Source: Methanogenium cariaci JCM 10550 (lineage in GTDB: Archaea > Halobacteriota > Methanomicrobia > Methanomicrobiales > Methanomicrobiaceae). From it: a stretch of 64,000 nt of DNA. Positions 30,518-41,575 of this stretch are shown piece after piece. A program made the position numbers and the translations under genes. Where the stretch lies: positions 62,001 to 126,000 of the forward strand of contig NZ_BBBG01000002.1 of the NCBI RefSeq assembly GCF_001315945.1. The letters are read 5' to 3'. The notes below the pieces were generated by a model. The model did no database searches and was not told where the DNA came from. It worked only from the letters and a program-made list of their open reading frames with translations. Position 1 is the first letter of the stretch; every line of letters starts with the position of its first letter.

Positions 30518-31625
30518 TCGGACGCTCGGATCTCGTTGCCAGCCTTTTCTTCTCCCTTCTTCTCCTTTCTTCCCCCCCTGTTTTAGCAGGCGAGTGGGTG
30601 CCCGCCGGGTCTGAACAGCCGGGTTTCCGTATCATGGATGTGGCCGTCTCCGGTGACGGAACATACAGTGCCCTCGCCGGGGATGCCGGTATTGTTCTTC
30701 TCACGGCAGACGGCACAGAGTGCTGGCGCAGCCGGAAGGTAGCTATCACTCTGTTTCTCTCTCCGGGAACGGAAGTATTCTTGCGGCAGGCGGTGACGGA
30801 ATTCGTGTGCTGCACAAAAACAGCACCGTCCTTGCACGATACGTTCCCGGAATTTCGTGAATGATGTCGCAGTGACTATGGACGGCAGCCGGATTGCCGC
30901 CGCGGCTGATGATGAGACCCTGCGTCTCTATACCTCTGCAGGAGAGCTTGTCTGGAGCACAAAAACCGATGATGATCTGGTATCGGTCGCCATCAGTCCG
31001 AACGGAACCTACATCGCAGGCGGGACATCTGCCGGGAATGTGTTGCTTTTTTCCGCTGAAGGGGGGGAGGAACGCTGGACGTATGGCCTCTCCCGCCAGC
31101 CCGTGACTTCGGTGGCCGTGGCAGACAATGCCCGAACCATCGCTGCAGTTTCTGAAGACGGTGCTTTCTCTCTGATTTCACGGGCAGGCAGTCTTCTCCA
31201 GTCCGGGTCTGCCCCCCCGCACGCAGGCGGTGTCTCTGTAACGGCAGACGGTGCCTGTGCTGCTGTGGCAGACCGACAGGGCATCCGGTTCATTGAGCGG
31301 GACGGCACCATGAAAAATCATATTAAGGGAGTGGATGCCTCGGTCGCCGCTGCAATGGACGGTGATGGAATGTTGATCGCGGTGACCGATGGTGCCCGCA
31401 TCAGTGGTTTTATGTGGAATAGTGGAGCCGCACCGGAAGAGGCGGAGTCAACGGCAGGGGGGGCCATAGATAACGAACCAAACGCCCCCCCTGCGGCTGC
31501 TGTCACTTCGACACCGGAAGAGGCGCCGGTTTCGACCCATTCCCCCCCTTTCCCTCTGGTGCCGGCGATAGCGGGCCTGTTTTTTCAGCAGGTCTCCCGG
31601 CAGTGGGCAGACGGTTCCGGGAATA
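30514..31625 (+). CDS. Surface-anchored WD40/PQQ-like beta-propeller protein (frameshifts)
   Basis: Inferred ~370 residues; GTG start at 30514 overlaps the previous stop by 4 bp. Signal peptide LVASLFFSLLLLSSPPVLAG; then regular blades with MDVAVSGDGTYSALAGDAG, VTMDGSRIAAAADDETLRLY, VAISPNGTYIAGGTSAGNV and VSVTADGACAAVADRQG. A Pro/Thr/Glu stalk leads to a C-terminal hydrophobic segment (FPLVPAIAGLFF) with basic tail GRRFRE after correcting the T run near 31580. Frame breaks near 30740-30850 (blade 2) and 31580. Last gene of the btu-linked series. It resembles a scaffold or docking protein; no specific function can be assigned. Confidence 0.75.
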
Positions 31626-31753
31626 ATCAATATTCTTTTGGAGCTCTTTTTTTGTATTCCCTGTTTTTGTGCAGATTGGATCTGCCACCGGACTGCACGC
31701 TCACGGCGACAGCCTACAAACCGGGAAGATTCGGAAAAATAGATCTCTTCTTT

Positions 31754-32247
31754 TTATTCCCGGCGGCGGATCAGGGATTCAAAGGCTGCCCGATAGGCGT
31801 CCGGGCTGGGTTTGATGATGGCCACCGGTATATCGACGATACGCTCCACCAGTGTGGTGAGAATCGGGGGGGCACAGATGATGCCGATGGCGCCGTCCTT
31901 TTCGGCACGCACGGCAGCGATGATCACCTCTTCCATTGTGTTTGCACTGTAGCCGTGGATGCGGTAGGTTGTATCGTCTATCGTATATTTCACGGACTGG
32001 AGTTCGTCCAGAAGAAACTTTGCCGCGATGACTGCGACAAAGTCCTTCTCTTTCGGGTCAAAGGCATCAGCGATTGCCTTCACCAGTGAGAACCGGGGAT
32101 CCCTGTCTCCGGAGGTGATCTTGTAGAGGCTCGCAGGGAGATATCCACCAGCCCTGCCAGTTCCTTTATGCTCATACCCCCCCGTCGGTCAAGTTCTTCT
32201 TCCAGTGCCGTCCTGAAATCTGTCTCAAATACCCGGGTCGCAAACAT
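31754..32247 (-). CDS. HTH (Xre-type) transcriptional regulator with ligand-domain-like C-terminus (one frameshift)
   Basis: About 164 residues. The restored N-terminus, MFATRVFETDFRTALEEELD, leads to a helix-turn-helix (MSIKELAGLVDIS, ASLYKITSGDRDPRFSLVKA) like the Cro/Xre family. The C-terminal ~90 residues (YRIHGYSANTMEEVIIAAVR, GAIGIICAPPILTTLVERI, VDIPVAIIKPSPDAYRAAFE) look like a small alpha/beta sensing domain, reminiscent of PrpR-type N domains but not assigned. The frame breaks near 32130. Divergent from the aldehyde dehydrogenase gene, which it may regulate. Confidence 0.7.
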
Positions 32248-32456
32248 CAATGTTCATTAGGACAGCACCCACTTAAGGGTATCCGAGTCTGCCATTGAGG
32301 TGGGTTTTGCTGTTGAGGCGGGTATCTGTCTTTCTCTGTCAGGTGTTTGTGCCCCCCCTGCAGGATGGGACAATCCTTTATACCCGGTCACCTGAGTATT
32401 CGTGGCAGATGCAAACGGGGGCTCAGGTTGGTGTGCCCCCCCCGGCAGCTCACGAC

Positions 32457-32464
32457 TTATATAT
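32457..32464 (+). promoter_or_regulatory. TATA box of the aldehyde dehydrogenase gene
   Basis: TTATATAT, 22-29 bases before ATG 32486 with no ribosome site between. Points to a leaderless mRNA. Confidence 0.55.
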
Positions 32465-32485
32465 GGGCATGGCGTAGTATCTTCC

Positions 32486-33944
32486 ATGCAGGATTTGGAA
32501 CCATTTCTTGTGGGCGGTGAGTGGCGCACCGGCCCGGCTGTCCTGGACGTCACAGATCCCTATAACGGCAATACTGTGGGGGGGTCAGTCTGTTTAGCGG
32601 GGGGAGAGAAGACTGCAATGACGCCCTTATTGCAGCAGAAGCCGGTTTTATGAAGATGCGGAGTCTTCCTGCGTATCGGCGTTTTGAATGCCTTATGGCG
32701 ATGGCAGACTATCTGGAGGAGCATGCGGACGAGGCAGCAGAGCTCATCATATCCGAAGCAGGCAAACCCCCCCGGCAGGCGGCCGTCGGAGAGGTGATAC
32801 GCTCGGTTGATGTCCTCCGCATCTCCGCAGAAGAGGCCCGCCGCATCGGTGGTGAAATTCTGCCGATGGACTGGACTGAAGGCGGGGGGGAGGGCCGAAC
32901 CGGCTACCTCTACCGGGTGCCGCTGGGGGGGATCATCCTCGGGATCACCCCCCCTTTCAACTTCCCGCTCAACCTTGCCTGCCACAAACTCGGCCCGGCC
33001 CTCGCCGCGGGCAATGCCTGTATCCTGAAACCGGCATCAAAGACACCGTTCTCCGCCCTCTTACTCGGTGAAACAGCACTCGCAGCCGGTGTGCCTCCCG
33101 AGGCCGTATCAATATTGCCCTGTCTCCCGGAAACCGCAGAGGCGATGGTCCGTGACCCACGGGTGTCGATGGTCTCCTTTACCGGCAGCCCGGAGGTGGG
33201 CTGGCACCTGCAGGCGGTGGCACACACACCACAGGTCGGGCTTGAACTGGGCGGAAATGCGGCCGTCATTGTGCATGAGGATGCTGATCTTGCCTACGCG
33301 GCCGCCCGGATCGTGCGTGGCGCCTTCTCCTATAGTGGGCAGGCCTGTATATCGGTTCAGCGTGTTCTTGTCCACCACGCGGTCTACGATGAGATGCGGC
33401 TTTTAATCTGTGAACGTGCGGCAAGTCTCGTCACCGGCAACCCGGTGGCACCAGAGACGGATGTGGGCCGATGATCAGTGAATCTGCAGCGATCGCTGCA
33501 GAGAGGAAGATACAGGAGGCAGTGGAAGCAGGGGGGGCAATCTGCTGCACCGGCGGGAAGCGCGTGGGTGCGGTGCTGCAGCCGACGGTTCTTGAACATA
33601 CCAAACCGGCGATGGCGGTGAACGCATGCGAACTTTTTGCCCCCGGTCTTACCCTCACCCCGTATGAAACATGGGCAGATGCGGTCGCAATGGCAGCGGA
33701 CACTCCCTATGGTCTGCAGGCGGGTATTTTTACGAATGACATCACCCGTATCCGTGAGGCCGTCCGGGGGGGTATCCCGGTGGGAGGTCTCATGGTCAAC
33801 GACATCCCGACATTCCGGATGGATCATATGCCCTATGGCGGCACCCGGCATTCCGGCTTTGGTCGGGAAGGGCCCCCCCGGTCTGCCATACAGGAGATGA
33901 CTGAGGAACGTCTGGTGGTCATCAATCGACAGGGCGGGTGCTAA
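32486..33944 (+). CDS. NAD(P)-dependent aldehyde dehydrogenase, lactaldehyde dehydrogenase-like (frameshifts)
   Basis: About 475 residues. It begins MQDLEPFLVGGEWR; cofactor-site segment NLACHKLGPALAAGNACILKPAS; SMVSFTGSPEVGWHL; general-base Glu in LELGGNAAVIV; catalytic Cys in YSGQACISVQRVLVH; C-terminal NDIPTFRMDHMPYGGTRHSG. In methanogens this family includes CofA, which oxidises lactaldehyde for coenzyme F420 synthesis; that assignment is possible, not proven. LGGIILGITPPFNFP has one Gly and one Pro more than the usual LGIILGITPFNFP, both at seven-base tracts. The frame breaks near 32580-32605 and at the Gly-Pro junction near 33470. Confidence 0.87.
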
Positions 33945-34011
33945 GAGCCACCCTCATCCTGCTTCCCTTCTGCAGAGCTTTTTTCCCTTCGGCACCGCTA
34001 TACTACATTAT

Positions 34012-34924
34012 ATGCTCAGCAGGTACAGGGGATGCATGCTGGGTGCTGCCATCGGTGATGCACTGGGGATGCCGCAGGAGACGTTGCCCCCCCCTCCCTC
34101 TCGCGTCTGGGGGGGGAGAGCTATGGAAGACCGCTGCGCCGCCACCCAAACGAGGCCCTCAGGCCGGGCCAGTTCACCGATGACACCCAGATGATGCTGT
34201 GCGCGGCCGAACTGTTCGCTGAAGGGTGTATACCCCAAAGGAATATGGCAGCAGGCTTGCTGCCATGCACGCGAGGAAACGCCTGCGGTTCCCGGACGGT
34301 ACGGTTTCAACGGCATGTGCCCGCATCACTGCGGGCCTGCCTGACTCCGGTCGTACCTCGACCACTGCCGGGTGCATGGCCCTCGCAGTACCTTTCGCCC
34401 TCGCGTTCCGGAACGGTGACGAGATGCGCGATCGTCTGCAGGCTGCCTGTGAGGTCACCCATACCCACCCGGCCGCCTATGGTGCCGCGATCTCCTATGC
34501 TCTCTTTCTGCGTGCGGTGCTGCACCGGCATCCCCCCCACCCCCCCTTCCACGTGGCAGAGGAGATTGCAGGAGAATATGATCTCCAGCTCGCAGGATCC
34601 ATCAGGAATGCCCTTGCGCTGGAGAAGGAAGGCCTCTCTCTGGAGACCGCTCTCATTTCGGTGGGCAATGATGTCGCCGTCTACCACACCTATCCGCTCT
34701 CTCTCTTTTTGATTGCCCGTTTTGGACAGGATGAGACGTTTTTACCGGTTGCCACCCATGTCGGCGGCAACACCGATACCATCGGTTTTATCTGCGGGTC
34801 ATGGCTTGGTGCAGCGGAGGGAACCGCCGGGTTTGGCTATGAACTGGTGATGCAGCTGGAGGATCGGGCCCGCATTGAGGAGACTGCCGAACAGCTCTTT
34901 GACCTGATTTCAGCAAAGAATTAA
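34012..34924 (+). CDS. ADP-ribosylglycohydrolase family protein (frameshifts)
   Basis: About 300 residues. It begins MLSRYRGCMLGAAIGDALGM; the metal-binding FTDDTQM block near 34172-34194 is seen after correcting the frame; a second metal block, GGNTDTIGFICGSWLGA, lies near the C-terminus. Di-magnesium enzymes of this family remove ADP-ribose from proteins (DraG, ARH) or act on other ADP-ribosyl or deaminated compounds. Substrate unknown; no dinitrogenase reductase gene is nearby. Frame breaks near 34092, 34113 and 34215. The C-terminal ~230 residues are one clean frame. It lies 26 bp upstream of argC. Confidence 0.82.
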
Positions 34925-34950
34925 TTCCTGTATAGAACGATACCTTTTTT

Positions 34951-35957
34951 ATGGAAATTGCGATCATCGGAGCCTCCGGTTTTACCGGCGGTGAGCTCAT
35001 CCGCCTCCTTGCAGGCCATTCCGAAGGGGGGGATGTAGTCTGTGCAACCTCCCGGAAGCTTGCGGGAACAGCGGTCGCCAGTACCCATCCGCACCTCAGG
35101 GGGGGATTTACTGACCTGGAATATACGAACCCTGATCTGGGTGACATGGATGTCGATGTTGCCTTTCTTGCCGTGCCACACACTGCCGCGATGCAGTATG
35201 CCGGTGCCCTGATGGAGCGGGGGGGAATTCGGACGATCGATCTCTCGGCAGATTATCGTCTCCCCCGGGACATCTATGAAAAGGTATACGGCGTTGAGCA
35301 CACGGACTACCATACGGTACCCTACGGCCTGCCGGAACTGCACAGAAAGGATATACCGGGAGCCCTCTTTGTAGCAAATCCCGGCTGTTTCCCGACCGGT
35401 GCGACCCTTGCTGCGGCACCACTTGCGAAACGGGCACACACCATCATATACGACTCCAAGTCCGGTGTCACCGGTGCCGGTGTCTCGCCCTCGGTCACCA
35501 ATATGTATACCAGTGTCGGCGACAATTTTACCGCGTATAAACTGACTGCCCACCGGCATGTGGCGGAGATGCGCCAGGAGATGGCATTTTTGGGCTCGTC
35601 TGCCTCGGTGCACTTCACCCCACATCTTCTGCCGGTGAACCGTGGTATCCTCACGACCGCCCATATCCTGCTTGATGATCCCGTTACCCAGGAAGAGGTG
35701 GATGCCTCTATGAGGGGGGGTATTACGGCCGTGAGTACTTTGTGCGTCTCCAGAGACCATCCCTTGCCGGTGTCCGGGGGGCAGCAACTTCTGTGATGTG
35801 GCAGTTGAAGTGGAGGATGGCGGCAAACGTGTGGTCGCGGTCTCTGCAATTGACAACCTGGTAAAAGGTGCCTCCGGGCAGGCAATCCAGAATATGAATC
35901 TGATGTGTGGGTGTGCTGAACCGGACGGCCTGATGGTCGTCCCCCCTCCAACCCTGA
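34951..35957 (+). CDS. argC: N-acetyl-gamma-glutamyl-phosphate reductase (frameshifts near 3' end)
   Basis: NADPH-dependent third step of arginine synthesis. It begins [20 protein letters not shown] (nucleotide site); then [24 protein letters not shown], catalytic Cys in [15 protein letters not shown], and the SKSGVTGAG and [15 protein letters not shown] blocks. The frame breaks near 35718 (GG tract) and 35778, after which the true C-terminus resumes ([28 protein letters not shown]). One C too many near 35945 hides a stop: restored, the protein ends GLMVVPLQP at 35957. First gene of argC-CBS-argJ-argB. Confidence 0.92.
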
Positions 35958-35977
35958 TAAACAGCGGTGAACAAACG

Positions 35978-36467
35978 ATGAAAGTACAAGATGTAATGAC
36001 CCCCCAGGCCGATATCGGTCACCCCGGATACTCCGGTAAGCAAGGTGTCGCTCCTAATGAAGAAGAACCGTATTGGTGGGATACCGGTTACAGAAGATGA
36101 AAAACCGGTCGGTATTGTAACAGAGACGGATATCCTCTCCCTGCTTACGATGCCGGAGATCAGTGATGACCTCTGGCTGCCGTCACCATTTGAGGTGATA
36201 GAGATCCCCCCCATTCGTGAACTGATGAACTGGGAAAAGACGAAAGATGCTCTCTCTGACATTGGTAGTATGCCCATATCAGAGGTGATGTCAGATGATC
36301 TCATCTGCACCGCACCGGATGTGGATATTGAGGAAGCAGCCCATATCATGATGAAAGAGGGCATTGCCCGCCTGCTGGTCGTTGAAGGCGACAATCTTGT
36401 GGGTATTGTGACCCGGGCCGACCTGGTACGCGGTCTGGGATCCCGCTACGGCGGGCTGGAGGAGTAA
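35978..36467 (+). CDS. CBS-domain pair protein inside the arginine operon (one frameshift)
   Basis: About 162 residues made of two CBS motifs: MKVQDVMTP ... [19 protein letters not shown], and [15 protein letters not shown] ... [23 protein letters not shown] pairs bind adenosyl ligands (AMP, ATP, SAM) and act as energy or metabolite sensors. GGTGA lies seven bases before ATG 35978. One extra G near 36018 (ATCGGTCACC) breaks the frame. It sits between argC and argJ, with argJ starting immediately after its stop, so it is likely co-translated with arginine enzymes. Any regulatory link to them is inference. Confidence 0.82.
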
Positions 36468-37654
36468 TGCAGAGCATCTGTCTTGTTGAAGGGTCCGGGC
36501 AGCCGGTGTGCGTGAGGGTAAATACGGTATTGCCCTCATCGCCGCATCCGGCACTGCCGCTGCCGTATTCACCAAAAATCTGGTCTCAGCAGAGCCGGTC
36601 CGCCTGATGCGTGAGCGCATTGCGGCAGGCACCCTGGATGGCATCGTCGTCAACGCGGGGAATGCCAATGTCTTTACCGGTGAAAAGGGATATGCCGACG
36701 CCTGCCGGATGGCGAAGGATGCAGCGGCCGTGCTCGGCACCGTCCCGGAACGCATCGGTGTCGCATCAACGGGGGGGGTGATCGGCCGGTATATGAAGAT
36801 GGAGACGGTGACCCGCCAGATTGCAGAGGCAGGTGACATGCTCCGCAGTGATGCCTCGGCAGAGACGGATGCCGCACGGGCCATCATGACAACCGATCTT
36901 GTTGAGAAACATGCAGCAGTGGTGCGCGACGGCTTTGTGGTGGCAGGTATCACCAAGGGAAGCGGTATGATCGCCCCCCCGAATATGGGCACGATGCTTG
37001 CCTTCGTCTACACCGATGCCGCGATACCGGCACCGGCCCTGCAGGAGGCCCTGCAGACAGCGGCCAACCGGAGTTTTAACCGGGTGGTCGTCGACGGCGA
37101 CACCTCAACCAATGACTGCGTCTTCTGCACGGCGACAGGCCGTCGCGAAACGCCGGATATGGCTGTCTTCCAGGAAGCACTGGAAGAAGTCTGCATCTCT
37201 CTTGCACGCCAGATTGCCGCAGACGGAGAGGGAGCGACAAAGTTAATTGAGGTCAGGGTGACCGGCGCTCAGACCGAAGAGGATGCAGCGGCAGTGGCTC
37301 GGACAGTCGTGGGATCTCCCCCCCTGGTGAAGACCGCGGTCTACGGTGAAGATCCGAACTGGGGGGGTCGGATCATTGCGGCCGCGGACGTGCCGGGGGG
37401 GTGGACTTTGATCCCTTCACCGCGACCATTGCGGTGACAGATGGTAGCCAACGGGTGGTTCTGGCAGAGAAGGGCAAAATATGTGCCGATAATCTGATGC
37501 ACCCGGAGGCACTTGCAAAAGCGGCATCTGATGGGGGGGAAAGAGATTATTTTTGAAGTGGCACTCGGTATAGGCAGCGCTGCGGCTGCGGCCTGGGGGG
37601 GGTTGTGATCTCACGGAACAGTATGTTGAGATAAACGGGAAGTATACGACATGA
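36468..37654 (+). CDS. argJ: Glutamate N-acetyltransferase (ornithine acetyltransferase) (frameshifts)
   Basis: Self-cleaving Ntn-type acetyltransferase that recycles acetyl groups in arginine synthesis. Start ATG 36468 overlaps the CBS stop (TAATG). After an early frameshift near 36500 the sequence reads [47 protein letters not shown], then the cleavage region [17 protein letters not shown], whose Thr is the nucleophile, and later [15 protein letters not shown] and [20 protein letters not shown] and NWGGRII each contain one residue more than usual, at seven-base tracts. Frame breaks also near 37397 and 37535-37600. The restored end, [10 protein letters not shown], overlaps argB by 4 bp. Confidence 0.9.
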
Positions 37655-38529
37655 AAAGCGAAGATGTGCTGATGGAGGCGATGCCCTACATCCAGAAGTT
37701 CCACGGGAAGACGATTGTCATCAAACTCGGTGGGCATGCAATGGTGGATCATACGATCCTTGATACCGCTATTCAGGACGTTGTCCTCCTGCGGTATGTG
37801 GGAATAAACGTTGTACTCGTCCACGGCGGCGGACCGGAGATCACCGAGAAGATGGAGGCGATGGGCAAGAAACCGAAGTTTGTGGCGGGTCTGCGTATCA
37901 CCGATACCGAAACGATGGAGATTGCCCAGATGGTGCTGGTGGGTAAGATTAACGACAATATTGTCTCTGACATCGCAAAGTTTGGTGCTCTCGGGGTAGG
38001 CCTATCCGGTAATGACGGCAACCTTCTCATTGCCCGCAAGGCAGGGACAAAGACGGTGATGGTGGATGAGACTTCCCATGAAGTCGACCTCGGGCTTGTC
38101 GGTGATATCGATGAGGTCAACCCCCCCCGGATACTTGAAGTCCTGCTGGAAAACCACTACATCCCAGTGGTCGCTCCGGTCGCAATCGACCGGAAGGGAC
38201 ATTCCCTGAATGTCAATGCCGACACCGCTGCAGGGGGGGAGATTGCCGTCGCCCTGCATGCCGACAAACTCATCAATCTCTCGGATATCGACGGCGTGAT
38301 GAATGCGAACCGGACCCGCACCTACCAGCGCCTCACAATAGAAGAAGCAGAATCGCTTGTCACTGACGGAACTATCGTGGGCGGCATGATTCCCAAACTC
38401 GAATCCTGTCTGTATGCATTAAACCACGGTGTCCGGTCGGCACATATCATCAACGGCAACCGTGAACATAATCTGCTCCTGGAATTGTTCACCGATAATG
38501 GTGTAGGAACAATGATCCACCTGCCCTGA
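37651..38529 (+). CDS. argB: Acetylglutamate kinase
   Basis: Second step of arginine synthesis: phosphorylates N-acetylglutamate. 292 residues and unbroken. [14 protein letters not shown] and [11 protein letters not shown] form the phosphate and substrate loops; [46 protein letters not shown] and [16 protein letters not shown] follow in the canonical order. Starts within the argJ stop (ATGA). Seven-base tracts (near 38120 and 38234) stay in frame. Confidence 0.95.
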   Translation: MKSEDVLMEAMPYIQKFHGKTIVIKLGGHAMVDHTILDTAIQDVVLLRYVGINVVLVHGGGPEITEKMEAMGKKPKFVAGLRITDTETMEIAQMVLVGKINDNIVSDIAKFGALGVGLSGNDGNLLIARKAGTKTVMVDETSHEVDLGLVGDIDEVNPPRILEVLLENHYIPVVAPVAIDRKGHSLNVNADTAAGGEIAVALHADKLINLSDIDGVMNANRTRTYQRLTIEEAESLVTDGTIVGGMIPKLESCLYALNHGVRSAHIINGNREHNLLLELFTDNGVGTMIHLP

Positions 38530-38582
38530 AGCGGAATGACCGCTTCGGCACCTATTTATCCCATTATGGCCGAAATTGTCCT

Positions 38583-41142
38583 ATGAATATGGCGGGAAAC
38601 GGCCAGGATTCTCAAAGGGCAATGAGATTAGTTGTTATTGCCAGCCTGACGCTCCTATCGTTTGTGGTGGTGACGACAGGTCTCTCCGCCGGGGGTCACG
38701 ATCCTGCTGGCCCATCTCTTCTATATCCCGATCATCCTGGAGGCCTACTGGTTTCACCGGAAGGTTCCTCTCTTTGCAGTCGGTGTCGGCCTCTCTTATC
38801 TGCTTATTGTGGCAGGATTTGGCAGCTCCACCCTGATTATCGTTACAGCTGGGGGGGAGGGTGGCGCTCTTTGTCGCGGTCAGTCTGCTGGTATCGTACC
38901 TTTCGGTACAGCTGCACAGTGAGGAAGAGCGATTTTCCCGTTTGATTGGCAGTGTGAGTGATCCTCTGCTCTGGATGACTGGGGGGGCAGGCACGGTTGC
39001 GTATGTGAATGACGCCTACTGCACCCTTGCGGATATTATGCCTGGAACCATCATGGGAAAACCGTATGTCCCGGTATTCTTTAGGGACGTTGCGGGGGGG
39101 GAATGGAGGAATTTCTTTCATCCCTCAGTCCGGAGCACCCTGCCGGAATGGTAGAGTCAGTGACTGTCGGAAACGACGGCCAAAGGCATGTGGTGCAGTG
39201 GAATGTACACGCCCACTACCAGAGCGATGGCACCATCTCCGGGTCAATTATGATCGGCCGTGATATCACCGCACTCCGGGAGGCGGAAACGGCACTCACC
39301 AAAAATGTGGAGACCCTGAAGGCAGTCTTTTCCAATGCGCGGGAGTGTCTGATCATCGGCAACTGTGATAGTAACGGTATGCCGGAGCGAATACTGGATG
39401 TGAACCGGTATGGATGTGTGATATTCGGGTATTCTCTCGAAGAGATGCAGTCTCACCGGGTAAAAGACCTCTTCCCGGATGCTCTCCCCCCCTATCTCTC
39501 CTCCGCAATGGAGGTGGGGCGTGTCAGCATCACGGATGGTCATATCGAGATCAGGGCACGGGGAAAAGGTGGGGCGCGGTTTCCGGTGGAAGTGGCCATA
39601 TCCTCTTATGAGCTGCATGGTGAGACCCAGTTTGTGCTCGCGATGCGTGACATCACTGCATGGGTGACTGCCCAGAAGACTCTGACTGAGAGTGAGCGAC
39701 GGTTCCGTGACTTTGCTGATTTTCTTCCTGTGCCGGCCTTTGAAGTAGAGGCTGACGGAGGTATTCTGTTCCGAAATCTGACAACGGAATCCTTTTTTGG
39801 TTATGATGAGGCAGACTGGATGGAAGGGCTCACGATCTTTGCTCTCATCTCATCCGGTGAACAGCCTGAACTGAGGGAAATGTTTCAGGTATGTCTGGTA
39901 AAGGATACCATTCTCAGTAACGAGTTTAACGGAGTTCGGCAGGACGGCACCCGGTTCCCTGCCATGGTCTACTGCCGTCGTATGACAGAGAAAGGCATTG
40001 TCACCGGGCTGAGGGTGCTGGTGGCGGATCTCACCGAACAGCGGGGGGGCGTGGAAAATGCGCTGAACCGGTCAGAGATGATGTACCGTACGATCTTTGA
40101 GAATACGGGAACCGGCATGTTCCTTTTGAACGCTGACGGCACCATCGTGAATACCAACCGTACCGGTGCTGAACTGGTGGGCTATCCCCCCCTCGGCATG
40201 CTTCTCAGTGGGCATATGGCTTTGCAGATCTGGTGACGAGAGAGGATCGTATCGGATTCCGTGAGAATGCTGTCCAGATGTTTGCAGGAACGATGGCTCC
40301 CCCCCGCACATTGCCATCTGTTGGTCTGCTGGATGCAGAAGATGGTGCATGATACCTGTGTTACACTCTCGTTTATTCCTGACAGTTACCAAATTGCAGT
40401 CTCTATCACCGATGAGACCGGAAAAAACCAGTCTGAACGGCTGATCGCCGTTGCAAACGGGATCATCCAGCTCATCATCTATGAGAATGATACAACCAAC
40501 CTGTTGTCTGCTGCCTGCATAGAGTTTAGCCGCCTTGACCAGTATTATGTTGTCTCCATTGCCCTTTGCAGCGACGGAGAACTGGTTCCGTCCGGAATCT
40601 CATCTCCGGCATTCAGGGAGACAGATGCAGTGTTTATCAGCACATCAACTGCTCCGGCCGAAGCAGTTTCATCAAAGATGGTGAGTTACTCCCCCCCGTG
40701 GACTATCGGGGACACTGAGACAGGCACGGCTGAAGAGATTGATGTCTTTATCCTCCCAATGATTGCAGGCGACCAGGTGGAAGGTGTGCTCCAGGTTTAT
40801 ATACGGTCGTCTGCGACGGTGACAGAACAGGAACTGACCACCCTGCAGGCGCTTGCCAATGATATCGCCTATGGTATCCGATCACGGCGTCTTGAAGAGC
40901 AGAAGGCGGAGGCCATATCGCAGGTTGAACGGAACATGGAGGAATTCTCGATTCTCAATGACCACATACGAAATCCCCTGCAGGTGATCCTGGGGGGGCT
41001 GGCAGAAAATGGAGATGCAGCGCATTATGATACCCTGGCAGCGCAGGTAGAGGAGATTGACAATATCGTCCACCGTCTGGATCAGCGATGTCTGGAATCA
41101 GAAAAGATACGGGATTTCCTGCGCAAACACTATCATTTTTAG
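38583..41142 (+). CDS. Membrane PAS/GAF sensor protein with histidine-kinase dimerisation segment, no ATPase domain (frameshifts)
   Basis: Inferred ~850 residues. Several N-terminal membrane helices (LVVIASLTLLSFVVVTTG, FAVSLLVSYLSVQL after frame correction). Then three or four PAS domains: SDPLLWMTGGAGTVAYVNDA; MPERILDVNRYGCVIFGYS; PAFEVEADGGILFRNLTTE; MYRTIFENTGTGMFLLNADG. A GAF-like domain follows (~40440-40880), then a phosphoacceptor-like ILNDHIRNPLQVILGG. The protein stops about 55 residues later, with no N, G1 or G2 ATP-binding boxes. Frame breaks near 38685, 38850, 39095 and 40190-40330. Start ATG 38583 has a TATA-like CTATTTAT about 30 bases upstream. Confidence 0.78.
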
Positions 41143-41177
41143 ATGACGGACGGGTAAGAGAAAGATAAGGGCGGAGG

Positions 41178-41468
41178 TCAGGGTAGGTTTCCTTCCCCCC
41201 CCGAATATTCCTTTTGTCGTTCTTCGTTCATCGCAATGAGTATATCAAAGATCTTCCGCACTTCCACCGGGTCAATATTTTGGGTGACGGCATACTCAAA
41301 GGCCCGGTTCAGTACAAGGGTGCGCTGATCCGGATCCGTTACCGGGGCACCAGTCTGGTGTTTCTCCCCCCCGATGACTGCTGCCGCGAGATGCTGACGT
41401 TCTGCGATGAGGTCTATTAACGCGTAGTCAATGCGGCAGATCTCTTCACGGACGCTTTCAAGTGTCAT
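41178..41468 (-). CDS. Chorismate mutase, AroQ type
   Basis: 96 residues. It converts chorismate to prephenate for Phe/Tyr synthesis. It begins MTLESVREEICRIDYALIDL, then IAERQHLAAAVIGGEKHQTG and ILIAMNEERQKEY: the all-helical AroQ fold with the first-helix R-x-x-I-x-x-I-D pattern. A longer reading back to 41573 exists, but ATG 41468 has GAGGAT just upstream and aligns with family starts. VIGGEKHQTG has an extra Gly where K-x-x-x-G spacing is usual (seven-C tract). Convergent with the PAS sensor gene. Confidence 0.82.
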   Translation of the reverse strand: MTLESVREEICRIDYALIDLIAERQHLAAAVIGGEKHQTGAPVTDPDQRTLVLNRAFEYAVTQNIDPVEVRKIFDILIAMNEERQKEYSGGEGNLP

Positions 41469-41575
41469 ACTATCCTCTCTTCTGCCCGAAACGTAAAAAA
41501 GGATCTCTTCTGTCAGGTGGCATGCGGCAGGTAACAACATATTGAATACAGAGGAGTTGAAAAATATACTCATTC

